Below are positions 1 through 10,375 of a stretch of 64,000 bases of DNA, in pieces. The notes below the pieces were generated by a model, which was given only the letters and a program-made list of their open reading frames with translations, ran no database searches and had not been told where the DNA came from. The translations under genes were made by a program, and so were the position numbers. Numbering within the stretch: the stretch's first letter is position 1; each line of letters starts with the position of its first letter. Source of the DNA: UBA2965 sp036526135 (GTDB lineage Bacteria > Pseudomonadota > Gammaproteobacteria > Pseudomonadales > Azotimanducaceae); contig DATCZA010000046.1 in the NCBI GenBank assembly GCA_036526135.1, forward strand, positions 62,001 through 126,000. The letters run 5' to 3'.

Positions 1-1
1 G

Positions 2-835
2 ATCCTGGACGGCGTGGTGCCTCCCGGGCTGGCTCTCGGCGTCAACGTGGCCGAGAACGCGCAGCGGCGCCTGGACGAGCTGTTCGCCCAGTGCGACCGG
101 GCACCGGAGTGCAGCGAGGCGTTTCCTGACCTTCAGGCCAGTTTCACCCAGCTGCAGAGCAATCTGAACGCCGAGCCGGTCAGCTTGCGGTTCCCCAATC
201 CGATAACCGGCCTGGAAGAAAGCCTGGCGTTCGGCTACGACCATCTCGCCCTGGTGGTGCGCCTGTTGAGCTACGCCCCGGAAACCGCATCGCTTTTGCC
301 CCTGATCATCGACCAGGCGGCTGGCGGCAACTATCTGCCGGCGGCGTCCCAGGCACTGCGAATCACGGACGCGCTGAGCGGCACCATGAGCTTCGGCATG
401 CACAACTCGGTCACCTGCACCGAGGATCTGCCCTTCATCGATTTCAACCAGGTGAACTGGGATGCTCTGGAGGCGACCTATATCGGCGCCGATCAGGTCC
501 GGGCCCTTCGCGCGATCTGCGAGATCTGGCCGCGCGGGGCAATGGATCCGGACCTGAAGGATCCCGTTCAGGCCGACACGCCCACGCTCATCCTGTCCGG
601 CGAGCTGGACCCCATCACACCGCCCGCATACGGGGACCAGATAAAGCCGGGCTTCGGCAACTCGATGCACATCATTGGTGCGGGTCAGGGTCACGGCGTC
701 GTATCCAGGGGATGTCTGCCGGGTCTCGTCACGCAGATGGTGGAGGCAGGGCACCTGGGGGACCTGGACGCCGGCTGCGTCGAGCGCCTGTCCGCGGCAC
801 CATTCTTCATCGACCTGATGGGTCCAGCCCCATGA
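2..835 (+). CDS. Alpha/beta hydrolase, C-terminal part (5'-truncated by window)
   Basis: The frame is open from the first bases of the window, so the start and the nucleophile region lie upstream. The visible 277 residues resemble the C-terminal half of TAP-like alpha/beta hydrolases (tripeptidyl aminopeptidase type). The motif LSGELDPITPP supplies the acid Asp and GAGQGHGVV the catalytic His. Four Cys are visible around the lid (QC, EC, TC, IC), as in exported members, but no signal peptide can be checked. The TGA at 833-835 overlaps the ATG of the ABC ATPase, so the three genes are probably co-transcribed. The substrate is unknown; a peptidase or esterase role is equally possible. Confidence 0.75.
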   Translation: MLDGVVPPGLALGVNVAENAQRRLDELFAQCDRAPECSEAFPDLQASFTQLQSNLNAEPVSLRFPNPITGLEESLAFGYDHLALVVRLLSYAPETASLLPLIIDQAAGGNYLPAASQALRITDALSGTMSFGMHNSVTCTEDLPFIDFNQVNWDALEATYIGADQVRALRAICEIWPRGAMDPDLKDPVQADTPTLILSGELDPITPPAYGDQIKPGFGNSMHIIGAGQGHGVVSRGCLPGLVTQMVEAGHLGDLDAGCVERLSAAPFFIDLMGPAP

Positions 836-1557
836 TCCGCGCCGAGGGGCTCGACAAATCGTTTGGCGAGGTCACCGCCATTCGTCACGTCTCGTTCGAT
901 GCGGCCGACGGCAAAGTCACTGCCCTGCTCGGCCCCAACGGCGCCGGGAAGTCCACCTCGCTCAGGATTCTGGCCACCGTGCTGCAACCCGATGGGGGGA
1001 AAGCCGAGGTCGACGGCGTCGACGTCGTCGCCGACCCCATGGCGGTGCGGCGTCAGATCGGCGTGCTGCCGCACGCCGCAGGGCTGTACGCCCGCCTCAC
1101 GGCCCGGGAGAACGTCGCGTACTTCGGGTCTCTGCACGGCATCGCGAAGTCACGGCTGAGCGAACGCATCGATGAGCTGATCGAGCTTTTAGAAATGGGC
1201 GAGTTCGCCGAACGCCGGGTCGCCGGTTTTTCCCAGGGTCAGCGGATCAAGGTCGCTCTTGCCCGCGCGCTCGTCCACGACCCGCGCAACGTCCTGCTGG
1301 ACGAGCCCACCAACGGGCTCGACGTCATGGCAACGCGGGCGCTCCGAGACATCATCATCCGGCTTCGCGACGAGGGGCGCTGCGTCCTGTTCTCGAGCCA
1401 CATCATGCAGGAGGTCGCCAACGTCTGTGACGACGTCATCGTCATCGGCCATGGACGCGTGCTTTTCCAGGGGACCCTGGACGGGCTCCGCGACCACGCC
1501 GGCGAAGCCGATCTGGAGGAGGCCTTCATCCGCGTGATCGACGAGGAGGACGTGTGA
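832..1557 (+). CDS. ABC transporter ATP-binding protein, NatA-like
   Basis: A 241-residue ATPase subunit. The Walker A motif GPNGAGKS is at residues 34-41, the signature is FSQGQ (a variant of LSGGQ), and Walker B with the D-loop reads NVLLDEPTNGLD. The switch His lies in LFSSHIMQE. The architecture matches NatA/CcmA-type exporters (Na+ or drug export). ATG 832 overlaps the preceding stop as ATGA, which fixes the start; the frame is open further upstream, but that part is out of register with the family. The stop overlaps the start of the permease. Substrate unknown. Confidence 0.92.
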   Translation: MIRAEGLDKSFGEVTAIRHVSFDAADGKVTALLGPNGAGKSTSLRILATVLQPDGGKAEVDGVDVVADPMAVRRQIGVLPHAAGLYARLTARENVAYFGSLHGIAKSRLSERIDELIELLEMGEFAERRVAGFSQGQRIKVALARALVHDPRNVLLDEPTNGLDVMATRALRDIIIRLRDEGRCVLFSSHIMQEVANVCDDVIVIGHGRVLFQGTLDGLRDHAGEADLEEAFIRVIDEEDV

Positions 1558-2726
1558 CCGGTTTCGCCATCGTCCTTGCCAAGGAATGCCGCGACAACAT
1601 TCGCGACCGTCGAACGATCATCTCGTCGCTGTCTCTCGCCGTCCTGGGACCCGCGCTGTTCGTCGGGCTGATGGCCTTCGTTCTGGACTCCGCGGTGGGA
1701 GAGTCCAGCGATCCGGTGGAGATCACCGTCGTCGGCGCCGACCACGCGCCCGGGCTGATGGCCTTCCTGGAAACCCAGAACACGCGCATCGAGCGGGTGG
1801 ATCTCGAAGACCCCCGGGGTGCGGTGGCCGGCGGATCCCGAAAGCTGGTTCTCTCGATTCCCGATGATTATTCCGAGCGCTTCGCGGCGGGCCAGGTGAC
1901 CACCGTGTCCCTCATCTACGACAGCTCGGACATGGGCATGTCCCGCCGCAACTTTCGGATGGCGCAGCAGTTCATCCTGGCGCACGCCAGGATGATCGGG
2001 CTTCTCCGGCTCCAGCTTCGCGGGGTCGACCCGGCCATCGCGTCCCCCGTTCAGGTTCAGGCAGTCGACACGGCCTCGCCGGCCGCCCGCGCGCTGGCCA
2101 TCCTAGCCACCTTGCCCTACCTCCTGGTGCTCGTCATCTTCATGGGCGGCTTTTACCTGGCCATCGACGCAACGGCCGGCGAGCGCGAGCACGGCTCCCT
2201 GGAGCCGTTGCTGACCCAGCCCATATCGCGCGGCGCCCTCGTGCTGGGCAAGGTAGCCGCCACGGCGGTGTTCAGCGCAGCCTCCCTGGCGTTGTTCCTC
2301 GCAAGCCTGGCCATCTCTCTGCCCTACGCGCCCCTCCACAAGGTGGGCATGTCGCTGCACATCGATGTCTCGACCGCGTTGACCGTTTTCGTCATGGCGC
2401 TGCCGCTGATACTGTTCGCGGCCGCCCTGCTGAACGTGGTCGCTTCGTTCGCGAAGAGCTACAAGGAAGCGCAGACTTACCTGACGTTCGTCATCCTCAT
2501 CCCCACGCTTCCCCTGATCATCACGCGAATGATGAACGTGGAGCCTTCCGCGGCCCTGATGATGATTCCGAGCCTGAGCCAGGGGACGTTGATCAACGAC
2601 GCGGTGGCGGGTGAACCCGTGCAATGGGTTTTTCTGCTGATATCCGTGGTCTCGACGACGCTGACGGCCGGGGCGCTGACGATGCTGGCCGTGTACCTTT
2701 ACAAGCGCGAACGCATATTGATCTGA
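1554..2726 (+). CDS. ABC transporter permease, NatB-like
   Basis: A 390-residue integral membrane subunit starting at GTG 1554, four bases inside the ATPase gene (GTGA overlap). One N-terminal membrane helix (residues about 20-45) is followed by a large extracytoplasmic domain (about 46-175) and a C-terminal block of five or so helices, the ABC-2 / NatB layout. The segment AGEREHGSLEPLLTQPISR is the typical coupling stretch of ABC-2 permeases. It pairs with the ATPase upstream. The stop is followed by about 55 bases and then tRNA-Pro. Confidence 0.9.
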   Translation: MTGFAIVLAKECRDNIRDRRTIISSLSLAVLGPALFVGLMAFVLDSAVGESSDPVEITVVGADHAPGLMAFLETQNTRIERVDLEDPRGAVAGGSRKLVLSIPDDYSERFAAGQVTTVSLIYDSSDMGMSRRNFRMAQQFILAHARMIGLLRLQLRGVDPAIASPVQVQAVDTASPAARALAILATLPYLLVLVIFMGGFYLAIDATAGEREHGSLEPLLTQPISRGALVLGKVAATAVFSAASLALFLASLAISLPYAPLHKVGMSLHIDVSTALTVFVMALPLILFAAALLNVVASFAKSYKEAQTYLTFVILIPTLPLIITRMMNVEPSAALMMIPSLSQGTLINDAVAGEPVQWVFLLISVVSTTLTAGALTMLAVYLYKRERILI

Positions 2727-2780
2727 TGTTGTTCCCGCGCCGGGGCGCTTTTACAATACGCGGCCCTCACCAGGGGCAGT

Positions 2781-2857
2781 CGGAGTGTAGCTCAGCTTGG
2801 TAGAGCACCACGTTCGGGACGTGGGGGCCGGAGGTTCAAATCCTCTCACTCCGACCA
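2781..2857 (+). tRNA. tRNA-Pro (anticodon CGG)
   Basis: A 77-nt cloverleaf with encoded CCA (2855-2857). The acceptor strands CGGAGTG and CACTCCG pair, the D-arm contains AGCTCAGCTTGG, the anticodon loop TTCGGGA gives CGG, and the T-arm is GGAGGTTCAAATCCTC. It reads proline codon CCG. Confidence 0.97.
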
Positions 2858-2978
2858 TTTTGACTCAGTGGTTTGCGGCTACCGACGCACCACCGACGCG
2901 TCCCGCTCAAAGCGCGACGCAAGCCCCGCGCCGGCCGGTTACAATGCCCGATACCGCATCATGCCTGGAGCCCAAGAC

Positions 2979-3239
2979 ATGCCGGACGACGAACTCAAAC
3001 GCGCGCGCGACGACGCCCGCTGCGAGGCGGCAATCCAGACCCTCACAGACGTGCTGTGGCGGTTCGAGGAAACCTGCGAGGGCTCCTACACCCTCTACGA
3101 CCTCGTGGGCTACCTGGTGGAAGACCTGGTCCGGGAGGGCTGCTGCGCCGCGTGCATCGCGGAGTCCGTGACGGCGGCGTTCAAGGACATCGGCGCCGAT
3201 ACCACCGAGCACCGGCGCGACGAGGGAACCATACACTGA
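2979..3239 (+). CDS. Small hypothetical protein, Cys-containing
   Basis: An 86-residue acidic, mostly helical protein with Cys residues in ARCEAA, ETCEG and the tight group GCCAAC. ATG 2979 is preferred because GGAG (2967-2970) sits eight bases upstream; ATG 2961 in the same frame has no such signal. It stands alone between tRNA-Pro and the SDR operon. I do not recognise the family. Codon use looks like the neighbours, which supports a real gene; the clustered Cys could bind metal, but this is a guess. Confidence 0.5.
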   Translation: MPDDELKRARDDARCEAAIQTLTDVLWRFEETCEGSYTLYDLVGYLVEDLVREGCCAACIAESVTAAFKDIGADTTEHRRDEGTIH

Positions 3240-3311
3240 CCACCGCCTGCCTGGCCTGCCACATTCTTTGTCGCTAGGATTGTGCTCCCGTCAGGGCAGG
3301 AGGGTTTTCGC

Positions 3312-4082
3312 GTGAGTCTGTTCCGGCTCGACAACAAGAACATCGCCATCACTGGCGCATCCTCGGGATTCGGCCACCACTTCGCAGGCGTGCTTTCCGA
3401 GGCCGGGGCCAGCGTGGTGCTCGGCGCCCGCCGCGAAGACAAGATTCGCGACCGGGTCGACGAGATCAACGCTGCCGGCGGCAAGGCAACCGCGGTAAAG
3501 CTGGACGTGCGAGACGCCGACAGCGTCAGAGGCTTCCTCGAGGCCGCCGAGGCTGCCTACGGGCCCCTGGACGTGGTCATCAACAACGCCGGCGTCGAGG
3601 CTGGCGCGAAAACCTATCTGATGATCGACGAGGATGACTGGGACTTCGTCATGGATACGAACCTCAAAGGTGCGTGGCTCGTCTCCAAGACCTACACCGA
3701 GCTCGTCCTCGCGGCCGGTCGCAAGCAGGGCAACATCATCAACATCTCATCCATTACCGATACCCGCACGATAAAGGGACAGTTTCCGTACGCCGTCTCC
3801 AAGGGAGCGCTCACCCGCATGACCGAGGTCATGGCCCTGGAGGCGGCCAAGTACGGGATACGCGTCAACGCGCTCGCGCCCGGCTACATCCTCACGGACG
3901 TGAGCCGCCTGCTGCTCGAGAGCGATCAGGCGCCCGAGTTCGTGAAGGGCATTCCCATGCGCCGGTTCGGCGAGTTCTCGGACCTGGACGGTCCCCTGTT
4001 GCTGCTGGCCTCCGACGCTTCGACCTACATGACGGGATCCGTGGTCGTCGTGGACGGCGGCCACATCTGCGCGTCGCTGTGA
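3312..4082 (+). CDS. Short-chain dehydrogenase/reductase (SDR)
   Basis: A 256-residue classical SDR. The cofactor motif TGASSGFG, the NNAG motif, the catalytic Ser in NISSIT and the YAVSK pair are all present, and the C-terminal segment VVVDGGH is typical. The GTG start at 3312 follows AGGAGGG at 3299-3305. It likely oxidises or reduces an alcohol/ketone with NAD(P)H. Only 26 bases separate it from the epoxide hydrolase gene, and acetoacetyl-CoA synthetase follows, so the three enzymes probably serve one catabolic route. Substrate not predictable. Confidence 0.92.
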   Translation: MSLFRLDNKNIAITGASSGFGHHFAGVLSEAGASVVLGARREDKIRDRVDEINAAGGKATAVKLDVRDADSVRGFLEAAEAAYGPLDVVINNAGVEAGAKTYLMIDEDDWDFVMDTNLKGAWLVSKTYTELVLAAGRKQGNIINISSITDTRTIKGQFPYAVSKGALTRMTEVMALEAAKYGIRVNALAPGYILTDVSRLLLESDQAPEFVKGIPMRRFGEFSDLDGPLLLLASDASTYMTGSVVVVDGGHICASL

Positions 4083-4108
4083 CGCTGAAACCAGGCAGGA
4101 GACAGACC

Positions 4109-5244
4109 ATGACCGACGTACGCCCCTTCAGGATCGAGATACCCGAGAAGGATCTGGACGACCTGGGCCAGCGCCTGGCGCTGACCCGGCTGCCCGAGAA
4201 GGAAACGCCCGACGACTGGAGCCAGGGAGTGCCGCTGGCGTACATGCGCGAGATCGTCGACTACTGGCAGTCCGATTACGACTGGCGACGCGCCGAGGAA
4301 GAGATCAATCGCTTCCCGCAGTTCACCACCGAGCTCGACGGGCTGAACGTCCACTTCATCCACGTGAAATCGCCCGAGCCGAACGCCCTGCCCCTGGTAA
4401 TCACCCACGGCTGGCCCGGCTCCATCGTCGAGTTCCTGAAAGTGATCGGCCCGTTGGCCGATCCCGCCAGTCACGGCGGCGATCCGGCAGACGCCTTTCA
4501 CGTGGTCTGCCCGGCGCTCCCCGGCTACGGCTTTTCGGGCAAGCCCATCACCCCGGGCTGGGGGGTGGAGAAGATCGGCAGCGAGTGGGCAAACCTAATG
4601 GCCCGCCTGGGCTACGAAAGCTACGTCGCCCAGGGAGGCGACTGGGGCTCGGCAGTCACCACCGCTATCGGGATGCAGGATCCCGACCACTGCCGCGCTA
4701 TTCACCTCAACATGGTGGTCGCCCAGCCGGATCCGGCAACCATGGACGACCTGACCGACCTCGAGAAAAGAGGCATAGCGGGCATGCAGCACTACCAGCA
4801 GTGGGACTCCGGCTACTCCAAGGAGCAGAGCACGCGTCCCCAGACCATCGGCTACAGCCTGGTCGACTCACCTGTGGGCCAGGCCGCCTGGATCATGGAG
4901 AAGTTCTGGGCGTGGACCGATTGCGACGGGCATCCGGAGAACGCCCTGAGCCGGGACGAGATGCTCGACAACATCATGCTCTACTGGCTCACGGCCAGCG
5001 GCGCATCGTCCGCACGGCTCTACTGGGAGAGCTTCGGCAGCTTCTCCGCAGGCGACGTGAGCGTGCCGACGGGATGCAGCATCTTCCCGAAAGAGATCTT
5101 CACCTGCTCGCGCCGGTGGGCGGAGCAGCGCTTCAAGAACATCGTCTACTGGAACGAGCTGGACCGGGGCGGACACTTCGCCGCCTTCGAGCAGCCTGAG
5201 CTGTTCGTCGGCGAGCTGAGAAACTGCTTCCGCCAGGTACGCGG

Positions 5245-5248
<4 letters not shown>
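4109..5248 (+). CDS. Epoxide hydrolase (alpha/beta hydrolase, EHN domain)
   Basis: A 379-residue enzyme with the N-terminal epoxide-hydrolase domain (residues about 1-110: PFRIEIPEKDLDDL, DWSQGVPLAYM) and an alpha/beta hydrolase fold. The oxyanion motif is HGWPGS, the nucleophile Asp is in QGGDWGS, and the catalytic His in DRGGHFAAFEQP. It should open epoxides to diols. ATG 4109 follows GCAGGAGACAGACC. Its TGA overlaps the GTG start of the next gene, showing translational coupling. Confidence 0.92.
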
Positions 5249-7182
<1,934 letters not shown>

Positions 7183-7235
7183 GGCCGCCCACGCCCGCCA
7201 GCCCGATCTTTGCGCCCCCTCTTGGTTCCGTCCCC

Positions 7236-8084
7236 TCAAGGGCCCAGCGGCTCTCCTTCGATGGTGATCCGATGCAGCAGGCGTCGCTTGCCGTGGTAGT
7301 CGTTGACGGCGTAATGCCAGGTTGCACGGTTATCCCAGAGGGCCAACGAACCAGGCTGCCAACGGAACCGGTACGTGAACTCAGCACGCGACGCATGCTG
7401 GTACAGGTAGAGCAGCAGCGGCTTCGACTCCTCCTCGGTCCAGTCTTCGAAGCGAACGGTGAATCCCGGATTGACGTAAAGGGCCCGACGGCCTGACAGG
7501 GGATGCGTGATGATGACCGGGTGCACGGCATCCTGAACCGCGAGCTCCGGATTGCCGATGCGACCGCTCGGATCCGCCGGGTGCGCGCTGCCAAACACGT
7601 GACGGCTGGAGTGAACGGCCCGCAGCCGGCCAAGCATCTCCTTGAGCCCGTCCGACAGCGCGTCGTAGGCCGCGTACATGCTGGCAAACTGGGTGTCACC
7701 GCCCTGTTCCGGAACGTCGATGGCATACAGCAGCGACCCCATGGCCGGCACGTCGTCGTATGAGTGATCCGTGTGCCAGCCACCGCCGATGTTGACGCGC
7801 TGATCCGGCTCCTTGCGAACCTCGGCGATCATCGGGTACCCGTCCACCGGCCGGAAGAATCGGTTGATGTTGATCGGCCCCCAGCGTTCGGCGAAGCGAA
7901 CCTGGTCATCGGGCGCAAGCTTCTGATCGCGAAAGAACAGCACCCCGTGTTCCGCAAACGCGTTGCGGATCGTCTCGAAGTGCTCGTCGGGCAGTCGCTG
8001 GCAGAGGTCCACGCCGGTGACCTCGGCGCCAAGCGCGCCGCCAACGGGCTTTATCTGCAATCCTTCACGCCCTTGCTCGCTCAT
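7236..8084 (-). CDS. TauD/TfdA-family Fe(II)/2-oxoglutarate dioxygenase
   Basis: A 282-residue dioxygenase. The metal triad appears as WHTDHS (H-x-D) and the distal His in ATWHYAVNDY, and the 2-oxoglutarate-binding Arg lies in RRLLHRITIEG. ATG 8084 has a CAGGAA signal upstream; an upstream in-frame Met exists but lies outside the family alignment. It is the last gene of a minus-strand set, 45 bases after the UGSC selenoprotein gene, so it may be co-transcribed with the selenium-linked redox genes. A second family member is at 19426-20289. Substrate unknown (sulfonates, aryloxyacids and others are possible). Confidence 0.92.
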   Translation of the reverse strand: MSEQGREGLQIKPVGGALGAEVTGVDLCQRLPDEHFETIRNAFAEHGVLFFRDQKLAPDDQVRFAERWGPININRFFRPVDGYPMIAEVRKEPDQRVNIGGGWHTDHSYDDVPAMGSLLYAIDVPEQGGDTQFASMYAAYDALSDGLKEMLGRLRAVHSSRHVFGSAHPADPSGRIGNPELAVQDAVHPVIITHPLSGRRALYVNPGFTVRFEDWTEEESKPLLLYLYQHASRAEFTYRFRWQPGSLALWDNRATWHYAVNDYHGKRRLLHRITIEGEPLGP

Positions 8085-8129
8085 CGCGCGTTCCTGCCCC
8101 CCTTTCGCCCGGGGCGATTCGAATCTCAA

Positions 8130-8660
8130 CTAACCCGAGCCGCCCACCGTCAGGGCCTCGATGACGGCCTCCACGACGCCGTCGGCCTTTGCGCGCATCT
8201 CGTCGTCGGTCGCGTCCTGGATCGGGTGCGGCACGAAGACGCAGCAGGCGTCCTCCATCCCGAGCGCGCGCGCCTGGGTGTCCGCTGCGTCACCGAACTC
8301 GCTGGACGCAATGGAAACCGCGGGCTTTCCCTGAATCTCGAACCATACCGTGTCATGCAAACTGCACGTGGTACAGGATCCTCAGTCGGCAAGCCCTTCG
8401 ACGACGAAATCGTTGCTCGCGAATATCTCACGGCGCAGCGTTTCAGGCGCCGGCTTGGTGAACGTCGGCTTCGCGTAGCGGTTGACCACGATGCCCGGCA
8501 GACGCTCTTTCAACAGCTCCTCCAGCCGATCGAGCAGCACGCTGCCACGCGGCTTGGAGATGTCCAGCAGCGCCACGCTGCCCGCAACCGCGCCGCTTCT
8601 CGGCGTCAGCTGCCGGGCGACGGGCACGCGCTCGTCGGTGGGATCCATGATGATGGTCAT
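8130..8660 (-). CDS. UGSC-family selenoprotein (in-frame UGA = selenocysteine 93)
   Basis: Read through one in-frame UGA (8384-8382), this frame gives 176 residues: 92 residues ending FVVEGLAD, then Sec-Gly-Ser-Cys, then TTCSLHDTVWFEIQGKP to the TAG at 8132-8130. The U-G-S-C motif is the hallmark of a small selenoprotein family known from marine metagenome surveys (recalled, not searched). Coding character continues unbroken past the UGA, with strong sequence such as PAVSIASSEFGD. ATG 8660 directly follows the TGA of the thioredoxin-fusion gene. A hairpin meeting the bacterial SECIS rules lies immediately downstream of the UGA. The Sec/Cys pair suggests a redox or thiol-peroxidase-like role, which is not established. 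An alternative is two short unrelated ORFs, but the second would lack a good start (TTG, no ribosome site). Confidence 0.88.
8347..8384 (-). promoter_or_regulatory. Bacterial SECIS-like element of the UGSC gene
   Basis: Minus strand: after the UGA (8384-8382), 19 nt separate it from a loop GUU (8362-8360). The upper stem is CGUGCA (8368-8363) with UGCAUG (8359-8354): six pairs, one a G-U wobble. A lower stem ACC (8372-8370) pairs with GGU (8349-8347) across a small internal loop. Distance, loop size and a G at the first loop position match the published bacterial SECIS consensus as I recall it. Confidence 0.7.
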
Positions 8661-10244
8661 TCAACCTGCCTCCTCTATTTTCCGGGATACGGAAATGGAA
8701 CCAATCTCTCCAGTAACCCAGCCATGAAAGGCCCCGGAGAACTTACCGGCATCAGAGCCGGCGACGACGAGATGAATGTCCTCATCCCGCCTGAATTTCG
8801 GCAGCAACCTCGCCCTCTGCTCCGGCGTCATGGCGTCGACGGCCGCTTTCTTGAACCCAACCGCGGAAACCGGATCTTCCGCCAGCTCCGCGATGGGCCG
8901 GGCGGTCACTTCCTGAATCCGGCTGCGGATCGCCGCCTTGTCGAAGCCGTCGCGCAGCAGCGTATCGACGTGTTCCGGGCAGAGCACCACCAGCACCTCG
9001 GTGGCGTAGTGGGCTTTGGGGTGAAAGGCGGCCTCCAGACAAAGGCCCAGGCTGCCCGCAAGCTGAGCCGCGCTGCGGCTGTCCTGATCGACCATGAGCG
9101 TGGGACCGCTGGTCATTGTGAACACCGTCACCACGGAGTCTTCGGGAGCGAATCCCCGCTCCACGTGAAGCGGCGACCAGGGATTGCGCTCCTCCCATTC
9201 GGCGAAGCACATGGTGAACTTCATGGGGTTGCCGAGCGTCGACCGTTCCGTGCCTCCGGGCCTCGCTCCGCCGATGTTGCGGATAGCCAGGCGCACCGCC
9301 CGGCCGATGGTGGCGTTGGCCCGCGAGCCCTGCCCCAGGGCACCGAGCCCCATGTTCATTCCCAGGCGGTGCCGGACGGGCCCGTTGACCACCATCACAG
9401 GGCTCGCACCCATGGTCGTGGCCATGACGCCGTGAATGTTGTACTCGTCGGTGCAGACGGCCTCCATGGCTGCCAGCACCACGGGCATGTACTCGGGGCG
9501 GCAGCCCGCCATGACCGCGTTGATGGCCACCTTTTCCACCGTGGCCTCGCCGAGGTTGGGCGCCACCACACCCACCACCTCCTGCGGATCACGGGAGGTG
9601 CCGGAAAGCATTCGAACGACTCGCTCCGGCGTCGGTGGTATCAGGGGCAGGCCATCGCTGAACCCCTGGTCGAACATGAATTCGAACTCGTCGTCCTGGC
9701 TTGCGATCTCTATGCGCCGCGCTCTCAAGGGGCCGTTCTCCGCCTCGGCGCGAAGACGATCGGCAATCACCGGGTCCACCGAAAGCGAACCGCAGCCCGG
9801 CCTCCATTCCGGCAGCGCATCCCAGTCGATGCTCGGCGCCGAGGCCCCGGCCCGATCGGCAAGCAGCTCGGCGAGTTCCCGCCACTCGTCCCGCACGAAA
9901 CCCACCAGCGTGCGCTCGGGAACGCCCTGGGCGTCACACAGGAAGAGCGTGGGCACCGTATCGATATCGAAGGCAAAAGAGACTTTGAGGGTCGAGTCAT
10001 CGAGGATGGGAAAGCCGGGCCCGTGCTGCTCCTTCAATCGGCGGTTGCCCTCCCGGGTCTGACCTGCCACGAGCATGTCGAGCGCGCCGTCCACCGACCG
10101 GTTGAGCGCGTCCAGCACGGGCATCACCTCGTTGCAGGTCGGGCAGTCCTCTTTGACGAAGCAGACCAGAGCACCCCGCGACCCGGGAAACGTGTGGGCA
10201 TTGCCCTCTTCGTCCTGCAGCAGAAAGGCGGGAAGCGCGCTCAT
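8661..10244 (-). CDS. Thioredoxin-like domain fused to conserved UGSC-associated domain
   Basis: A 527-residue protein. Residues about 1-130 are thioredoxin-like with the CxxC motif DCPTCN (a CPTC active site) and a cis-Pro region DTVPTLFLCD. From about residue 160 a second, well-conserved domain begins: FSDGLPLIPPT, GEATVEKVAINAVMAGC, ALGQGSRANATIGRA, RNIGGARPG. I have seen such a domain next to UGSC genes but know no function for it. ATG 10244 is chosen because the thioredoxin fold starts there; the frame is open further upstream without family match. The TGA at 8663-8661 abuts the ATG of the selenoprotein gene, indicating tight coupling. It may reduce or load the UGSC protein (inference). 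Confidence 0.85.
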   Translation of the reverse strand: MSALPAFLLQDEEGNAHTFPGSRGALVCFVKEDCPTCNEVMPVLDALNRSVDGALDMLVAGQTREGNRRLKEQHGPGFPILDDSTLKVSFAFDIDTVPTLFLCDAQGVPERTLVGFVRDEWRELAELLADRAGASAPSIDWDALPEWRPGCGSLSVDPVIADRLRAEAENGPLRARRIEIASQDDEFEFMFDQGFSDGLPLIPPTPERVVRMLSGTSRDPQEVVGVVAPNLGEATVEKVAINAVMAGCRPEYMPVVLAAMEAVCTDEYNIHGVMATTMGASPVMVVNGPVRHRLGMNMGLGALGQGSRANATIGRAVRLAIRNIGGARPGGTERSTLGNPMKFTMCFAEWEERNPWSPLHVERGFAPEDSVVTVFTMTSGPTLMVDQDSRSAAQLAGSLGLCLEAAFHPKAHYATEVLVVLCPEHVDTLLRDGFDKAAIRSRIQEVTARPIAELAEDPVSAVGFKKAAVDAMTPEQRARLLPKFRRDEDIHLVVAGSDAGKFSGAFHGWVTGEIGSISVSRKIEEAG

Positions 10245-10375
10245 TGCTCGCTCTTGGCGTGATCGGAGCCGAGAAGTTACCGCAGATCGATCATTCGAGA
10301 AAGCCGTTCGCCGCGTTCTTGCGCCACCGCCCGGCAGACGGCACCATCGGATCACCGAAAAGGAGGACGACATCC

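Noticed and set aside
7764..10262. 832-codon plus-strand frame across the UGSC and thioredoxin-fusion genes
   Set aside because: Runs antisense through three well-supported genes, is rich in Arg/His/Gly, and shows no domain.
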